DNA from: Paraburkholderia aromaticivorans
GTDB lineage: Bacteria; Pseudomonadota; Gammaproteobacteria; Burkholderiales; Burkholderiaceae
Length of the DNA: 64,000 nucleotides
Assembly: GCF_012689525.1 (NCBI RefSeq)
Contig: NZ_CP051516.1
Coordinates: 2,728,001-2,792,000, forward strand
Reading direction: 5' to 3'
Of this stretch, positions 34,601 to 43,162 are shown piece by piece; the stretch's first letter is position 1; the number at the start of each line of letters is the position of its first letter. The position numbers and the translations under genes were made by a program. The notes under the pieces were generated by a model. It saw only the letters and a program-made list of their open reading frames with translations. It had not been told where the DNA came from and did not search any database.

Positions 34601-34781
34601 ATAAATTTTAGTCGTCTTCCATGTCAAACGATTTGCCGTTGGGAGTTACCCTCATCTGGATGCGACGAAGCCCTATGATGGCCAGACACAACGAGATTAG
34701 TCCGCATAATTCGCGGTGTATTACGAGATTTTCACGTATTAGCGTTTGCCCTACCTCGACACTCACCGCACAAAATCGTAT

Positions 34782-34793
34782 CTTCCATGGAAG
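34782..34793. promoter_or_regulatory. CTTCCATGGAAG palindrome before the hemerythrin/Rieske operon
   Basis: The same 12-bp palindrome as at 34589, extended to TCTTCCATGGAAGA, 45 bases upstream of the hemerythrin start. It is the likely operator for the rightward operon. Confidence 0.7.
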
Positions 34794-34837
34794 ACGTATT
34801 GAATGAACGTGATCGATTGAGCAGGAGTTCGTTGAAA

Positions 34838-35329
34838 ATGATGCAGTTGAAAGACAAGCAGACAGCGGCACAAACCTGGGCGAAGGATCGTGTGCTCCCC
34901 GGCTTCGCCTGGCATGACGACTATGCCCTTGGCCATCCGGCAATGGACGAGACCCACCACGAATTTGTCGCATGCGTACACGCGCTGCTGACAACGGATG
35001 ATGAAAATCTCGTGAGTGCGCTCGAAGCGTTTGCCGAGCATGCGCGCCGCCACTTTGACGACGAGGACGCCTCGATGCGCGAGACAACCTACGGTTCAGC
35101 GGGCTGCCATATCGAGGAGCACGCCGCCGTGTTGAGATCCCTCGACGATGTTCGGGCCATGTTGGCCGATGGACGGACCGAGGTCGTCCGCTCTTTTGCC
35201 CGAGCGCTGGTGGATTGGTTTCCGGAGCATGTTCGCGTGATGGACCAAGGTCTGGCGCGCTGGCTGGTTCAGCGACAGCTTGGCGCCTCGCCAGTAGTCA
35301 TCCGGCGTCGACTTCACATCGCCGCCTGA
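34838..35329 (+). CDS. hemerythrin-like di-iron protein
   Basis: 163 residues from the ATG at 34838; the frame is open upstream to 34787, but that would start inside the palindrome. The ligand pattern of bacteriohemerythrin is present: WHDDYALGHPAMDETHHEF (about 25-43), HFDDEDASM (from 72), HIEEH (91-95) and DWFPEHVRVMD (126-136). Such proteins bind O2 at a non-haem di-iron site. It is the first gene before a reductase and two Rieske oxygenases, so it may supply or buffer oxygen for them; that is inference. Confidence 0.88.
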   Translation: MMQLKDKQTAAQTWAKDRVLPGFAWHDDYALGHPAMDETHHEFVACVHALLTTDDENLVSALEAFAEHARRHFDDEDASMRETTYGSAGCHIEEHAAVLRSLDDVRAMLADGRTEVVRSFARALVDWFPEHVRVMDQGLARWLVQRQLGASPVVIRRRLHIAA

Positions 35330-35361
35330 CACGCTCTCCTCATTTTGGGCCTATATCCGTC

Positions 35362-36354
35362 ATGGAACACAAATCGACTCCTATGAACACTGTGCTGCAA
35401 GTCAAAGTCTCTGCCAGGACCTGGCTGGCAGACGACATTGCCGGCTATGAACTCACGCCATTGTCGGAGGATGCATTGCCTGCCTTCGAAGCCGGTGCGC
35501 ACATCGACGTACACGTACCCGGCGGCCCGGTACGTCAGTACTCCTTGTATGACTTACCGGGCGAAAACCCGTGCTACCGGATCGGCGTGCTGCGCGATCC
35601 CCAATCCCGCGGCGGTTCGGTGAAGCTTCTCGAGAACGTGCAGGCGGGAGACACGCTCACGATCAGCGCCCCGCGCAACCACTTCAGCCTGCACAACGGT
35701 CAGGAAGACCGTTCGATCCTGTTCGCGGGTGGCATCGGTATCACGCCGATCCTGTGCATGGCGCAGCAACTGGCGCGCGAGCATCGTCCATTCGCGATGC
35801 ACTATTGTGGGCGCACGCTGTCGCGCATGGCCTTCATCGATCGCCTGCAACACGCGCAATCTGGCGACGAGTCGCAGATGCACGTACACGTCGACGACGG
35901 CGCCCCCGACCAGCAACTCGATGCCCGCTCCGCAATCGGCTCGCCATCTTCCGACAAGCATCTTTACGTGTGTGGACCCAACGGCTTCATGGACCACGTC
36001 CTGCAGACCGCGCGCGAACTCGGTTGGGACGAGGGACACCTGCACCGTGAATATTTCGCGGCAGCGCCAATCGATTCTTCGGAGGACGGACGATTCGAAA
36101 TCGAGATCGGCAGCAGCGGCCAGGTCATCGAGGTTCTCGCGGATCAAAGCGCCGCGCACGCTCTGCTCGACGCCGGGTTCAACCTGCCACTGTCCTGCGA
36201 ACAGGGTGTCTGCGGCACCTGCATGACGAAGGTGCTGGCCGGCGCACCCGACCATCGAGATCTTTATCTGACGGACGAAGAGCGGGCACGCAACGACAGC
36301 TTCATGCCGTGCTGCTCGCGCGCCAGGACTTCCCGGCTGGTGCTCGATCTTTGA
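35362..36354 (+). CDS. phthalate-dioxygenase-reductase-type oxygenase reductase (VanB-like)
   Basis: 330 residues (an ATG at 35383 would give 323). The order FMN domain, NADH domain, C-terminal plant-type ferredoxin is typical of PDR/VanB. Motifs: VRQYSLYDLPGE for the flavin, FAGGIGITPILCMAQQL for NADH, and the [2Fe-2S] segment CEQGVCGTC with a further CC at the end. It passes electrons from NADH to a Rieske oxygenase. It follows the hemerythrin gene closely, and the two oxygenase genes come next, so it should serve both. Confidence 0.92.
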   Translation: MEHKSTPMNTVLQVKVSARTWLADDIAGYELTPLSEDALPAFEAGAHIDVHVPGGPVRQYSLYDLPGENPCYRIGVLRDPQSRGGSVKLLENVQAGDTLTISAPRNHFSLHNGQEDRSILFAGGIGITPILCMAQQLAREHRPFAMHYCGRTLSRMAFIDRLQHAQSGDESQMHVHVDDGAPDQQLDARSAIGSPSSDKHLYVCGPNGFMDHVLQTARELGWDEGHLHREYFAAAPIDSSEDGRFEIEIGSSGQVIEVLADQSAAHALLDAGFNLPLSCEQGVCGTCMTKVLAGAPDHRDLYLTDEERARNDSFMPCCSRARTSRLVLDL

Positions 36355-36399
36355 GGCCGCCTGTTACTCACTGCCTGACACTGTAGCGAGGGGATCAAC

Positions 36400-37701
36400 A
36401 TGTTGACCAAGCAAGATAACGAATTGATGTGCCGCATCGGAGTAGGTACGGCCATGGGCGAGGCAATGCGCCGCTTCTGGCTGCCCGTCATCCAGTCGTC
36501 GGACATGCCGCAGGCGAATGGAGAGCCACAGACGATCGAGCTGCTGGGCGAGCGATTTGTCGTGTGGCGCGACCAGCAGGGTCGTCCCGGCCTCTATGCG
36601 GAGGGTTGCCTGCACCGGGGTGCTTCAATGCAGTTGGCCCGCTCGGAAGGCGATGGCCTGCGCTGCATCTATCACGGCTGGAAGTTTGCGGTGGACGGGA
36701 CTGTTCTCGAGACCCCGAACATCGAGGACCCGAAATTCAAGGAGCGTATCAAGGGTCGAACCTACCCGGTGCGGGAAGCGGGTGGGATCGTCTGGGGTTA
36801 TCTGGGTCCCAAGGGTGAAGAACCCCCCTTCCCGCACACGGCCTTTATGGACCAGCCGGACGCACACCGTATCAACGCCTGCGCAGTCATCAACGCCAAT
36901 TTTGTTCAGGTGATGGAAGGTCTCGTCGACTCATCGCATTTGACCGTCCTTCATAGTTCCGCGCTGGCCAGGACTAACGACTCCAATCTCGACTATGCGA
37001 AAAAGACTTCGCACATGCAGTTCGACGCAACCCCAAAGATCGAAGCAGACGAGACCGACTTCGGTTTCCACTATGTCGCAATTCGCCAAACCGGCGACAA
37101 ACGTATCGCTCGAGTCACAGCGTTCATCGCACCCTGCTTCATCGCCAACGCGAACGGGGATGTCTGGCTTGCAATCGTCCCGGTGAGCGACGAGCGCTGC
37201 AATCTGTATCACGTGTGGTGGGACGCCGACAAGCGCATTGGCGAAGAACCGTTGCGCAGTGAGCAACTCACGTTCGTGGGCCTGGATGAGCCGACGCTGC
37301 GCAAATACGGCATGACGGCCGACACCTGTGACTCTTCGGCCGCAATGTCCGTCGCCAATGGCTACCGCCAGGACCGCGGGCTGCAGCGGAATGGTCACTT
37401 CACCGGCTTTGACGGCATCACGCAGGAAGACGCCGCGTGCAGCGTGTCGAGCGGCGCGATTCGCGACCGGTCGCAGGAAATGCTATCCACTGCCGACATC
37501 GCGATCAGTCGTCTTCAGCGCTGCTTGCTGACGTACGCCCGAGCGGCCCGCGACCAGCAGGACATAGCCGCGCTGCGAGCGGATTCCGGCAGCGCAATCG
37601 GCGTGTCCGGTGAGATCGGTATCGACGAGAACTGGCGCACTCTGGTTCCACACCATCGGATCGTTTCATCCCACGGTACACGCGCAGAGCGCAGTCAATA
37701 A
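36400..37701 (+). CDS. Rieske aromatic-ring-hydroxylating oxygenase, alpha subunit (phthalate 4,5-dioxygenase-like) 1
   Basis: 433 residues. The N-terminus (LTKQDNELMCRIGVGTAMG and RRFWLPV) is typical of phthalate-dioxygenase-type alpha subunits. Rieske ligands: Cys70-His72 (CLHRG) and Cys89-His92 (CIYHGW). Mononuclear iron: Asp177, His180, His185 in VDSSHLTVLH, with an acidic ligand later. No beta subunit gene is present, as usual for this type. It probably works with the reductase at 35362 and is 24 bases before a second alpha subunit. Start: ATG at 36400 after GAGGGG. Substrate unknown. Confidence 0.93.
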   Translation: MLTKQDNELMCRIGVGTAMGEAMRRFWLPVIQSSDMPQANGEPQTIELLGERFVVWRDQQGRPGLYAEGCLHRGASMQLARSEGDGLRCIYHGWKFAVDGTVLETPNIEDPKFKERIKGRTYPVREAGGIVWGYLGPKGEEPPFPHTAFMDQPDAHRINACAVINANFVQVMEGLVDSSHLTVLHSSALARTNDSNLDYAKKTSHMQFDATPKIEADETDFGFHYVAIRQTGDKRIARVTAFIAPCFIANANGDVWLAIVPVSDERCNLYHVWWDADKRIGEEPLRSEQLTFVGLDEPTLRKYGMTADTCDSSAAMSVANGYRQDRGLQRNGHFTGFDGITQEDAACSVSSGAIRDRSQEMLSTADIAISRLQRCLLTYARAARDQQDIAALRADSGSAIGVSGEIGIDENWRTLVPHHRIVSSHGTRAERSQ

Positions 37702-37725
37702 AGACAGTCAAGAAAGGAGCTATAC

Positions 37726-38994
37726 ATGTTGAGTCACCAAGACAACGAAATTCTTTGCCGTATCGGTCCAGATACTCCTGGAGGCACCTTGATGCGACGC
37801 TTCTGGCACCCAGTGTGCACCTCAGCCCAGTTGCCGCATACGGACTGCGCGCCACTGCGCGTCCGTCTGCTCGGCGAGAACTATGTCGCGTTCCGCGACA
37901 CCGAGGGCAAGGTCGGCTTTCTGGAAGAGTTGTGCATGCACCGGGGCGCATCGCTCGCACTTGGAAGAGTCGAGGAAGGCGGCATCCGCTGCCTGTATCA
38001 CGGCTGGAAGTTCAGCGCGTCCGGCACCGTCATGGAAACGCCGAACCACGCCGATCCGAAGTACGCGTCGCGGATGAAGGCACCCGCCTTTCCAGTACGC
38101 GAGGAAGGCGGCATTGTCTGGGCGTATGTCGGGCCGCTCGAGTTGCTCCCGGCGTTTTCCCGCTATGCCTTCATGGACGCAGAACCGAACCATCGCGTCG
38201 TGCTGCGCGTCAACGTCTCCTGCAACTATCTGCAGCTGGTCGAAGGTGGCGAGGACAGCTCTCATGTCGGCGTCCTGCACACCAACATGGCGCGCCCCGG
38301 CTGGAAAGACAACGAGTTCACACGCAACCCCGACGTCATCAATCCCGCGGCGCTCGCATCTAATGACCTGGAACCGGCTCTGAAAATCGAAGAGACGGCG
38401 TTCGGCTTCCACTATGTCGCTCTGCGCAAGACCGATGACCCGGGAGTCCGTAACGCACGCGTGGTCCCATTTATCGTCCCGTATGGCCGCATCATCCCGG
38501 CCCCGGCGTTTCAGTTCACCGTCCTCGAAGTCCCCGAAGACGACACGCACACCAGCACCTACATCGTCGTTCACGGCGACGCCCCAGTGAGTGAAGAGAA
38601 GATCATCGAATTGCTCGGGCTGAACGACCCCGCGTACTATGACCGTAAGAATTGCACGTTCACGGCGGGTTGGACGGACACCTTTGGCCAGAGCCGCGAG
38701 TTGATGAAGGAAAGCTGGACCGGATTGCGCGGCGTCGAGGTAGAGGACGCAACGATCGGGCTGTCTCAGGGCCCTCTCTACGACCGCTCGCGCGAGCATC
38801 TGGTGCCCGCCGACCAGGCTGTCGTGCGCGTGCGCCGTGTGCTGCTGGATTCGATCAAGCGCGTGACGCAAAACCAGCAACCGCCCGCGCTCGGCCTCGA
38901 CCTCCGGGGCGTGAGCGCCTGCGACCGACAACTCGAAGACGGTGTGGCCTGGCAAGACCTGCTGCCGTCACATCGCCAGGTAGTGGCAGCCTGA
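37726..38994 (+). CDS. Rieske aromatic-ring-hydroxylating oxygenase, alpha subunit 2
   Basis: 422 residues, a paralogue of the preceding oxygenase with the same ligand positions: Cys70-His72, Cys89-His92, and Asp177/His180/His185 (EDSSHVGVLH). AAAGGAG lies six bases before the ATG. It differs from its neighbour most in the substrate-binding C-terminal domain. Two such genes may act on two steps, two related substrates, or as a hetero-oligomer. The next gene is an SDR that could oxidise a dihydrodiol product. Confidence 0.93.
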   Translation: MLSHQDNEILCRIGPDTPGGTLMRRFWHPVCTSAQLPHTDCAPLRVRLLGENYVAFRDTEGKVGFLEELCMHRGASLALGRVEEGGIRCLYHGWKFSASGTVMETPNHADPKYASRMKAPAFPVREEGGIVWAYVGPLELLPAFSRYAFMDAEPNHRVVLRVNVSCNYLQLVEGGEDSSHVGVLHTNMARPGWKDNEFTRNPDVINPAALASNDLEPALKIEETAFGFHYVALRKTDDPGVRNARVVPFIVPYGRIIPAPAFQFTVLEVPEDDTHTSTYIVVHGDAPVSEEKIIELLGLNDPAYYDRKNCTFTAGWTDTFGQSRELMKESWTGLRGVEVEDATIGLSQGPLYDRSREHLVPADQAVVRVRRVLLDSIKRVTQNQQPPALGLDLRGVSACDRQLEDGVAWQDLLPSHRQVVAA

Positions 38995-39007
38995 GAAGGA
39001 GACTCGC

Positions 39008-39832
39008 ATGACCAACAACACCTACAACGACGTTCCGGACTACTTGTCCTTGTTGCGACTCGACGGTCGCGGTTTTGTCGTGCTTGGCGCCGGCCAGGGT
39101 ATCGGCGAGCAGACCGTTCGCGCACTGGCACAGGCCGGTGCTCGCGTGCTCTGCGTCGACCGCGACGAGGCGCTCGCCCGGAACATTGCAGACGCCGTGG
39201 CCGGGATACCGTGCGTGGCGGACGCAACATCTCGCGTCGACATGCAGCGCGTATTCGACACTGCGCGCCAGCACTTCGGCCGCGTCCATGGCGTCGTCGA
39301 TATCATCGGTGTCGCGGGAATCAAACCGCTATCCGCCGTCGACGATGCGTCGTGGGACCAGCAATTCGATATCGTCGTACGCCACGCGTACCTCGCGATT
39401 CAGATTGCCGGCGAAATGATGAAGGCCGATGGCGGCGGCACCTTTGCGTTTGTCGGCTCGCTCGCCGGCGATCGCGCTGTGCCGAACGAGGTTGCCTACG
39501 CGGCGTCGAAGGCGGCATTGCATCACCTCGTGCGCTGCGCGGGCGTCGAGTATGCCCCTCACAACGTGCGCATCAATGCAGTGTCGCCGGGTTTCGTCCG
39601 CACGCCACGACTGAATCAGCGGCTGGACGAAGCGACGTGGGCCAAAGTCGGTAAGGCGATTCCGATTGGCCGGGCTGCCACGCCGGCAGAAATCGCGGGC
39701 CACCTGTTGTTCCTGGCCTCGGACCTGAGCGCCCATATGGCCGGTGAAATCATCACTGTCGATGGCGGCCTCAGCGTCCTTGCCGCCATTCCCTCCATCA
39801 CGTTCGCTCCCTCGGCGACTCCGACTCCCTGA
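39008..39832 (+). CDS. short-chain dehydrogenase/reductase
   Basis: 274 residues after GAAGGAGACTCGC-ATG. SDR motifs: the cofactor loop VLGAGQGIGEQTVRALAQAGA, DIIGVAGI in place of NNAG, the catalytic Ser of FAFVGSLAG and YAASKAALHHL, then INAVSPGFVRTPR. NAD(P)-dependent oxidation of an alcohol or cis-dihydrodiol formed by the upstream oxygenases is the likely role. It lies 13 bases after oxygenase 2, so it is in the operon. Confidence 0.9.
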   Translation: MTNNTYNDVPDYLSLLRLDGRGFVVLGAGQGIGEQTVRALAQAGARVLCVDRDEALARNIADAVAGIPCVADATSRVDMQRVFDTARQHFGRVHGVVDIIGVAGIKPLSAVDDASWDQQFDIVVRHAYLAIQIAGEMMKADGGGTFAFVGSLAGDRAVPNEVAYAASKAALHHLVRCAGVEYAPHNVRINAVSPGFVRTPRLNQRLDEATWAKVGKAIPIGRAATPAEIAGHLLFLASDLSAHMAGEIITVDGGLSVLAAIPSITFAPSATPTP

Positions 39833-39840
39833 AATCGACG

Positions 39841-40785
39841 ATGTCTTCTTCCTCTCAAAACCCCATTCACCCGTCGCTTCGAGCTATCGCCGCCAACGCC
39901 GCGGCGAAACCGAGCATGGCCGAGGTGAGCCCCGAGGAGGCGCGCGCAGGCATCGCCGCACGCACTGCCGCACGGGAATCCGGGCCCCGTATCGACAAGG
40001 TTTTCGATCTCGTCATTCCGGGTTTCGACGCCGAAATCCCCGTACGCATCTACCATCCGGAAGGCGCCACCGGGGTCACGATGGCCTTTCACGGCGGCGG
40101 ATGGCTGATGGGCAATCGGGACAGCTTCGACGCGGTATGCCGGCATCTGGCCAACGACTCCGGACTGGCGGTGGTCAGTGTCGACTATCGGCTCGCGCCC
40201 GAGCACCCCTTCCCTGCAGCGTTGGACGATGTGTGGGCCGCGACCTGCTGGGTCGCCGAGCACGGGCACGAACAGGGGCTTCCGTCTGAACGCTTGACCG
40301 TGTTCGGCGAGTCGGCCGGCGGCAATCTCGCGGCAGTGGTCTGCCTGCTTGCGCGGGACCACGCCAAGCCGCGCATTCTCGCCCAGGCACTCGTCTATCC
40401 GGCAACCGATGCCCGTCAGCAGGTGGCCTCGCTGTCCACTTATGCCGAAGGCTTCATGCAGCGCAAGGCCGACGTCGAGTACGCATTTCGCACGTATGCA
40501 CTGGATCATGGTGTGACGCCCACAAGCTGGAAGCTCTCGCCGCTCCTTGCCGACAACCATGCGGGGCTTCCACCGGCCATTGTCATCACCGCTGAGTGCG
40601 ATGCCTTGTGCGACGATGGCGAAGCCTACGCGCGGAAATTGGCCGAAGCGGGCGTTCCGGCGACGTGCGTGCGATACCTCGGCATGCTGCATACCTTTTA
40701 CAGTATGCGCGGCCAGGTCGACGCGGCGACGTTGGCCCAGCGCCAGATAGCCGACGTATTGCGCAACGCGGTGCAAGCGGTATAA
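39841..40785 (+). CDS. HSL-family alpha/beta-hydrolase/esterase
   Basis: 314 residues. The oxyanion-hole motif AFHGGGWLMG (about 81-90), the nucleophile FGESAGGNLAAVVC (about 157-170) and the C-terminal Asp-His (ECDALCDDG, LGMLHTFYSM) mark the hormone-sensitive-lipase-like family IV. It probably hydrolyses an ester substrate of the pathway, either before or after oxygenation. It begins nine bases after the SDR stop, so it shares the transcript. Confidence 0.9.
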   Translation: MSSSSQNPIHPSLRAIAANAAAKPSMAEVSPEEARAGIAARTAARESGPRIDKVFDLVIPGFDAEIPVRIYHPEGATGVTMAFHGGGWLMGNRDSFDAVCRHLANDSGLAVVSVDYRLAPEHPFPAALDDVWAATCWVAEHGHEQGLPSERLTVFGESAGGNLAAVVCLLARDHAKPRILAQALVYPATDARQQVASLSTYAEGFMQRKADVEYAFRTYALDHGVTPTSWKLSPLLADNHAGLPPAIVITAECDALCDDGEAYARKLAEAGVPATCVRYLGMLHTFYSMRGQVDAATLAQRQIADVLRNAVQAV

Positions 40786-40893
40786 CGACGCCCATTGGGC
40801 GCCTGATCTTTGACTCGCTGCCGGAAATTTTACGTACAATTGTGCGCGGCCATATTGAGCCAGTCCCGCTACAATTTGCCGGGAGTGAATATC

Positions 40894-40905
40894 CTTCCAA
40901 GGAAG
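40894..40905. promoter_or_regulatory. CTTCCAAGGAAG palindrome at the MarR start
   Basis: A variant of the 34589/34782 palindrome (centre AA in place of AT), eight bases upstream of the MarR ATG. Its right half (AAGGAAG) may also act as the ribosome-binding site, so a bound repressor would block expression directly. Confidence 0.6.
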
Positions 40906-40913
40906 TCATCGAG

Positions 40914-41591
40914 ATGAGCATCGCCGCACCCAAGCGACCCGCGTCTACCCGAACCCGCAAGAATGCGGTAGTGGAACAGTCGGAGCCCGCCAGGAAACCG
41001 CATCTTCCTGGTAGCAGCCTGATCGAATTCATCACGCTGCAGTGGCAACGTGAACACAGCGGGCTCGATCTCTCCAACTTCCTGCTCGCGATCTATTTCA
41101 TGCGGCTCGGCACGCTCGTAGAGCAGTCGTTCGACAAAATGTGCCAGGGCCTGTGTGGTATTAGCGGGTCGGACATGCGTGTGCTGCTGGCACTGCGCCG
41201 CAGCGGCCACCCGTACGCGAAGCGCCCGACGGACTTGTACCGGGCGCTACTCGTGACCTCGGGCGCAATAACCAAAAAGATCGACCGTCTCGCGAGCCTT
41301 GGCCTGGTGGAACGTCAGCATGACCCAAGTCACGGCGGCGGATTCATCGTGCATCTGACCAGGAAAGGCCTTGATGTCGTTGAGAAGGCGATCGTCAAGC
41401 TGGCGGAAGAGTCGTCGATCGCGCCTGCGATGGCACACTTTTCGGAGGCGGAACGCGCTGCGGGCAACGAGTTCTGCCTGCGGACACTGGCGTTAATGGA
41501 AGAACTCGTACTGCCGGGTCTTGAGGAACCCGACAGTACGGTGTCGAAGCCTCCGGTCAAGGGCACGCGGCGCTCGCCGCGCGGCCGCTGA
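40914..41591 (+). CDS. MarR-family regulator
   Basis: 225 residues from the ATG at 40914; the frame is open upstream without coding character. A basic N-terminal tail (about 1-40) precedes a MarR winged helix: CGISGSDMRVLLALRRSGHPYAKRPTDLYRALLVTSGAITKKIDRLASLGLVERQHDPSHGGGFIVHLT is the family layout, in overlapping short motifs (SGAITKKIDRL recognition helix, DPSHGGGFIVHLT wing). It ends the porin/hemerythrin/Rieske region and probably represses it through the CTTCC-NN-GGAAG sites. Confidence 0.88.
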   Translation: MSIAAPKRPASTRTRKNAVVEQSEPARKPHLPGSSLIEFITLQWQREHSGLDLSNFLLAIYFMRLGTLVEQSFDKMCQGLCGISGSDMRVLLALRRSGHPYAKRPTDLYRALLVTSGAITKKIDRLASLGLVERQHDPSHGGGFIVHLTRKGLDVVEKAIVKLAEESSIAPAMAHFSEAERAAGNEFCLRTLALMEELVLPGLEEPDSTVSKPPVKGTRRSPRGR

Positions 41592-41653
41592 TGGGGACAC
41601 TCGTCTTCATACACTGAGCGTCTCCATGCTCCCACGCGCAAGCCCCCCAACAG

Positions 41654-43081
41654 TCATGACTGTCTCGCCGCACAACCTGTGACACCTGCACCCGTTTGCC
41701 TGCGCCGATATTCGGTGTCCCGCGACGCGAGCCAGTAATACAGCGGTGACGTCAGAAGCAGTCCGATAACCCACGACAGATCCGCACCGTCTAGATACTT
41801 CGGCACGGGACCCGCATACATCGGCGTGTTCATGAACGGAATCTGCACGAGGATGCCGATCCCATAGGCAATCAGCGCCTGTGGATTGAAGCGGCCGTAG
41901 ATGCCGCCGTCCGCCTGGAAGATCGACTGGATGTCGTATTTGCCCTTGTGGATCACATAGAAGTCGATCAGATTGATCGCGGTCCACGGCACCAGCACGA
42001 CCAGCAGTGCAAGCACGAGATCGACCAGGTTGCCGACGAAATTCGTCGACGCGCCGATCGCTCCATAGCAGCATGCAAGGAGAATCGCAATCGACAGCAC
42101 GGCCCGCGCTTTCGCCGTGGGAATCCAGCGATAGGCGAATGTCTGCAGCGACGTGATGGCCGCGAGCACCGCGCCGTACAGGTTCAGCGCGTTATGACTG
42201 ATCACGCTCAGCAGGAAGAGGACGAGCATCGGCAGCCCGAGCGGTCCGGTGGCCTGCTTGACGGCGTCCATCGCGTCGGCGCCGGGCGCCACCGCGAGCA
42301 CGGCTACCGCGCCGAAAACGAACGCGAGCGTCGAGCCGATCGTACAGCCGAGGTAGGTCGCCCAGAACGTCGATGCGACGCGCACGTTCTGCGGCAGATA
42401 GCGCGAATAGTCGGAAACGTACGGGGCGAAAGCGATTTGCCAGAGCGCCGACAGCGAAACGGTCGCGAGCCAGCCGGCGATGTTGAATCCGCCGCGCGTC
42501 AGAAAATCGTCCGTCGCGATATGCGTGAGGATATAGCCGAATCCGATGAAGATGCCGATCCCGAGTACCCAGGTTCCGATGCGGTTCAGGATATGGATGA
42601 TCCGGTAACCGATGATCCCAATCAGCCCTGACCCCAACGCGCCGATCACGATGCCGACAGGAACCGGAATGCCCTTTTCGATGCCATGAAGAGACTTCCC
42701 GGCGAGCACGATATTGGACGCGAAGAAGCCGACGTACATCACGCCTGCGATCACGGTGACCAGCAGCGCGCCCCATGAACCGAACTGCGCGCGGCTCTGA
42801 ATCATCTGCGGGATGCCCATTTGCGGGCCCTGCGCCGAATGCAACGCCATCAGCACGCCGCCGACGGCCTGACCGACGACGATCGCCACGATGCCCCACA
42901 GCAAGTTCAAGTGGAAGATCTGCACGCCGAGCGCGCCGGTGACGATGGGCAAGGGAGCGATGTTGCCGCCGAACCATAGTGTGAACAGATCGCGCACCTT
43001 GCCATGGCGATCCTCGGGCGGCACATAACCGATGGTGTGTTTTTCGATCAATGCCGGGGCATTGTGTTCCGAAGTATTCAA
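41654..43081 (-). CDS. NCS1-family cytosine/purine permease
   Basis: 475 residues with about 12 membrane helices. It shows LFTLWFGGNIAPLPIVTGAL and the GQAVGGVLMALHSAQGPQMGIPQMIQSRAQFG loop characteristic of CodB-type purine/cytosine permeases. The start chosen is the TTG at 43081, with AAGGAG six bases upstream; an ATG at 43159 would add 26 residues and has no ribosome site. It is the last gene of the operon FMO-RidA-DUF1028-M20-permease, so its substrate is probably the N-containing compound that the pathway breaks down. Conserved charged residues are present in the usual helices. Confidence 0.9.
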   Translation of the reverse strand: MNTSEHNAPALIEKHTIGYVPPEDRHGKVRDLFTLWFGGNIAPLPIVTGALGVQIFHLNLLWGIVAIVVGQAVGGVLMALHSAQGPQMGIPQMIQSRAQFGSWGALLVTVIAGVMYVGFFASNIVLAGKSLHGIEKGIPVPVGIVIGALGSGLIGIIGYRIIHILNRIGTWVLGIGIFIGFGYILTHIATDDFLTRGGFNIAGWLATVSLSALWQIAFAPYVSDYSRYLPQNVRVASTFWATYLGCTIGSTLAFVFGAVAVLAVAPGADAMDAVKQATGPLGLPMLVLFLLSVISHNALNLYGAVLAAITSLQTFAYRWIPTAKARAVLSIAILLACCYGAIGASTNFVGNLVDLVLALLVVLVPWTAINLIDFYVIHKGKYDIQSIFQADGGIYGRFNPQALIAYGIGILVQIPFMNTPMYAGPVPKYLDGADLSWVIGLLLTSPLYYWLASRDTEYRRRQTGAGVTGCAARQS

Positions 43082-43162
43082 GTTCGTCTCCTTCTGTTGT
43101 GTCGACCGGAGTTGGCGCTTCAGCGCCTTACTCCGGTCCCATGCGTCCTCGATGTACACGTC

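Noticed and set aside
40596..40913. N-terminal extension of the MarR gene into the esterase gene
   Set aside because: The extension overlaps the esterase in another phase and has no coding character; the ATG at 40914 with the palindrome-linked ribosome site is preferred.
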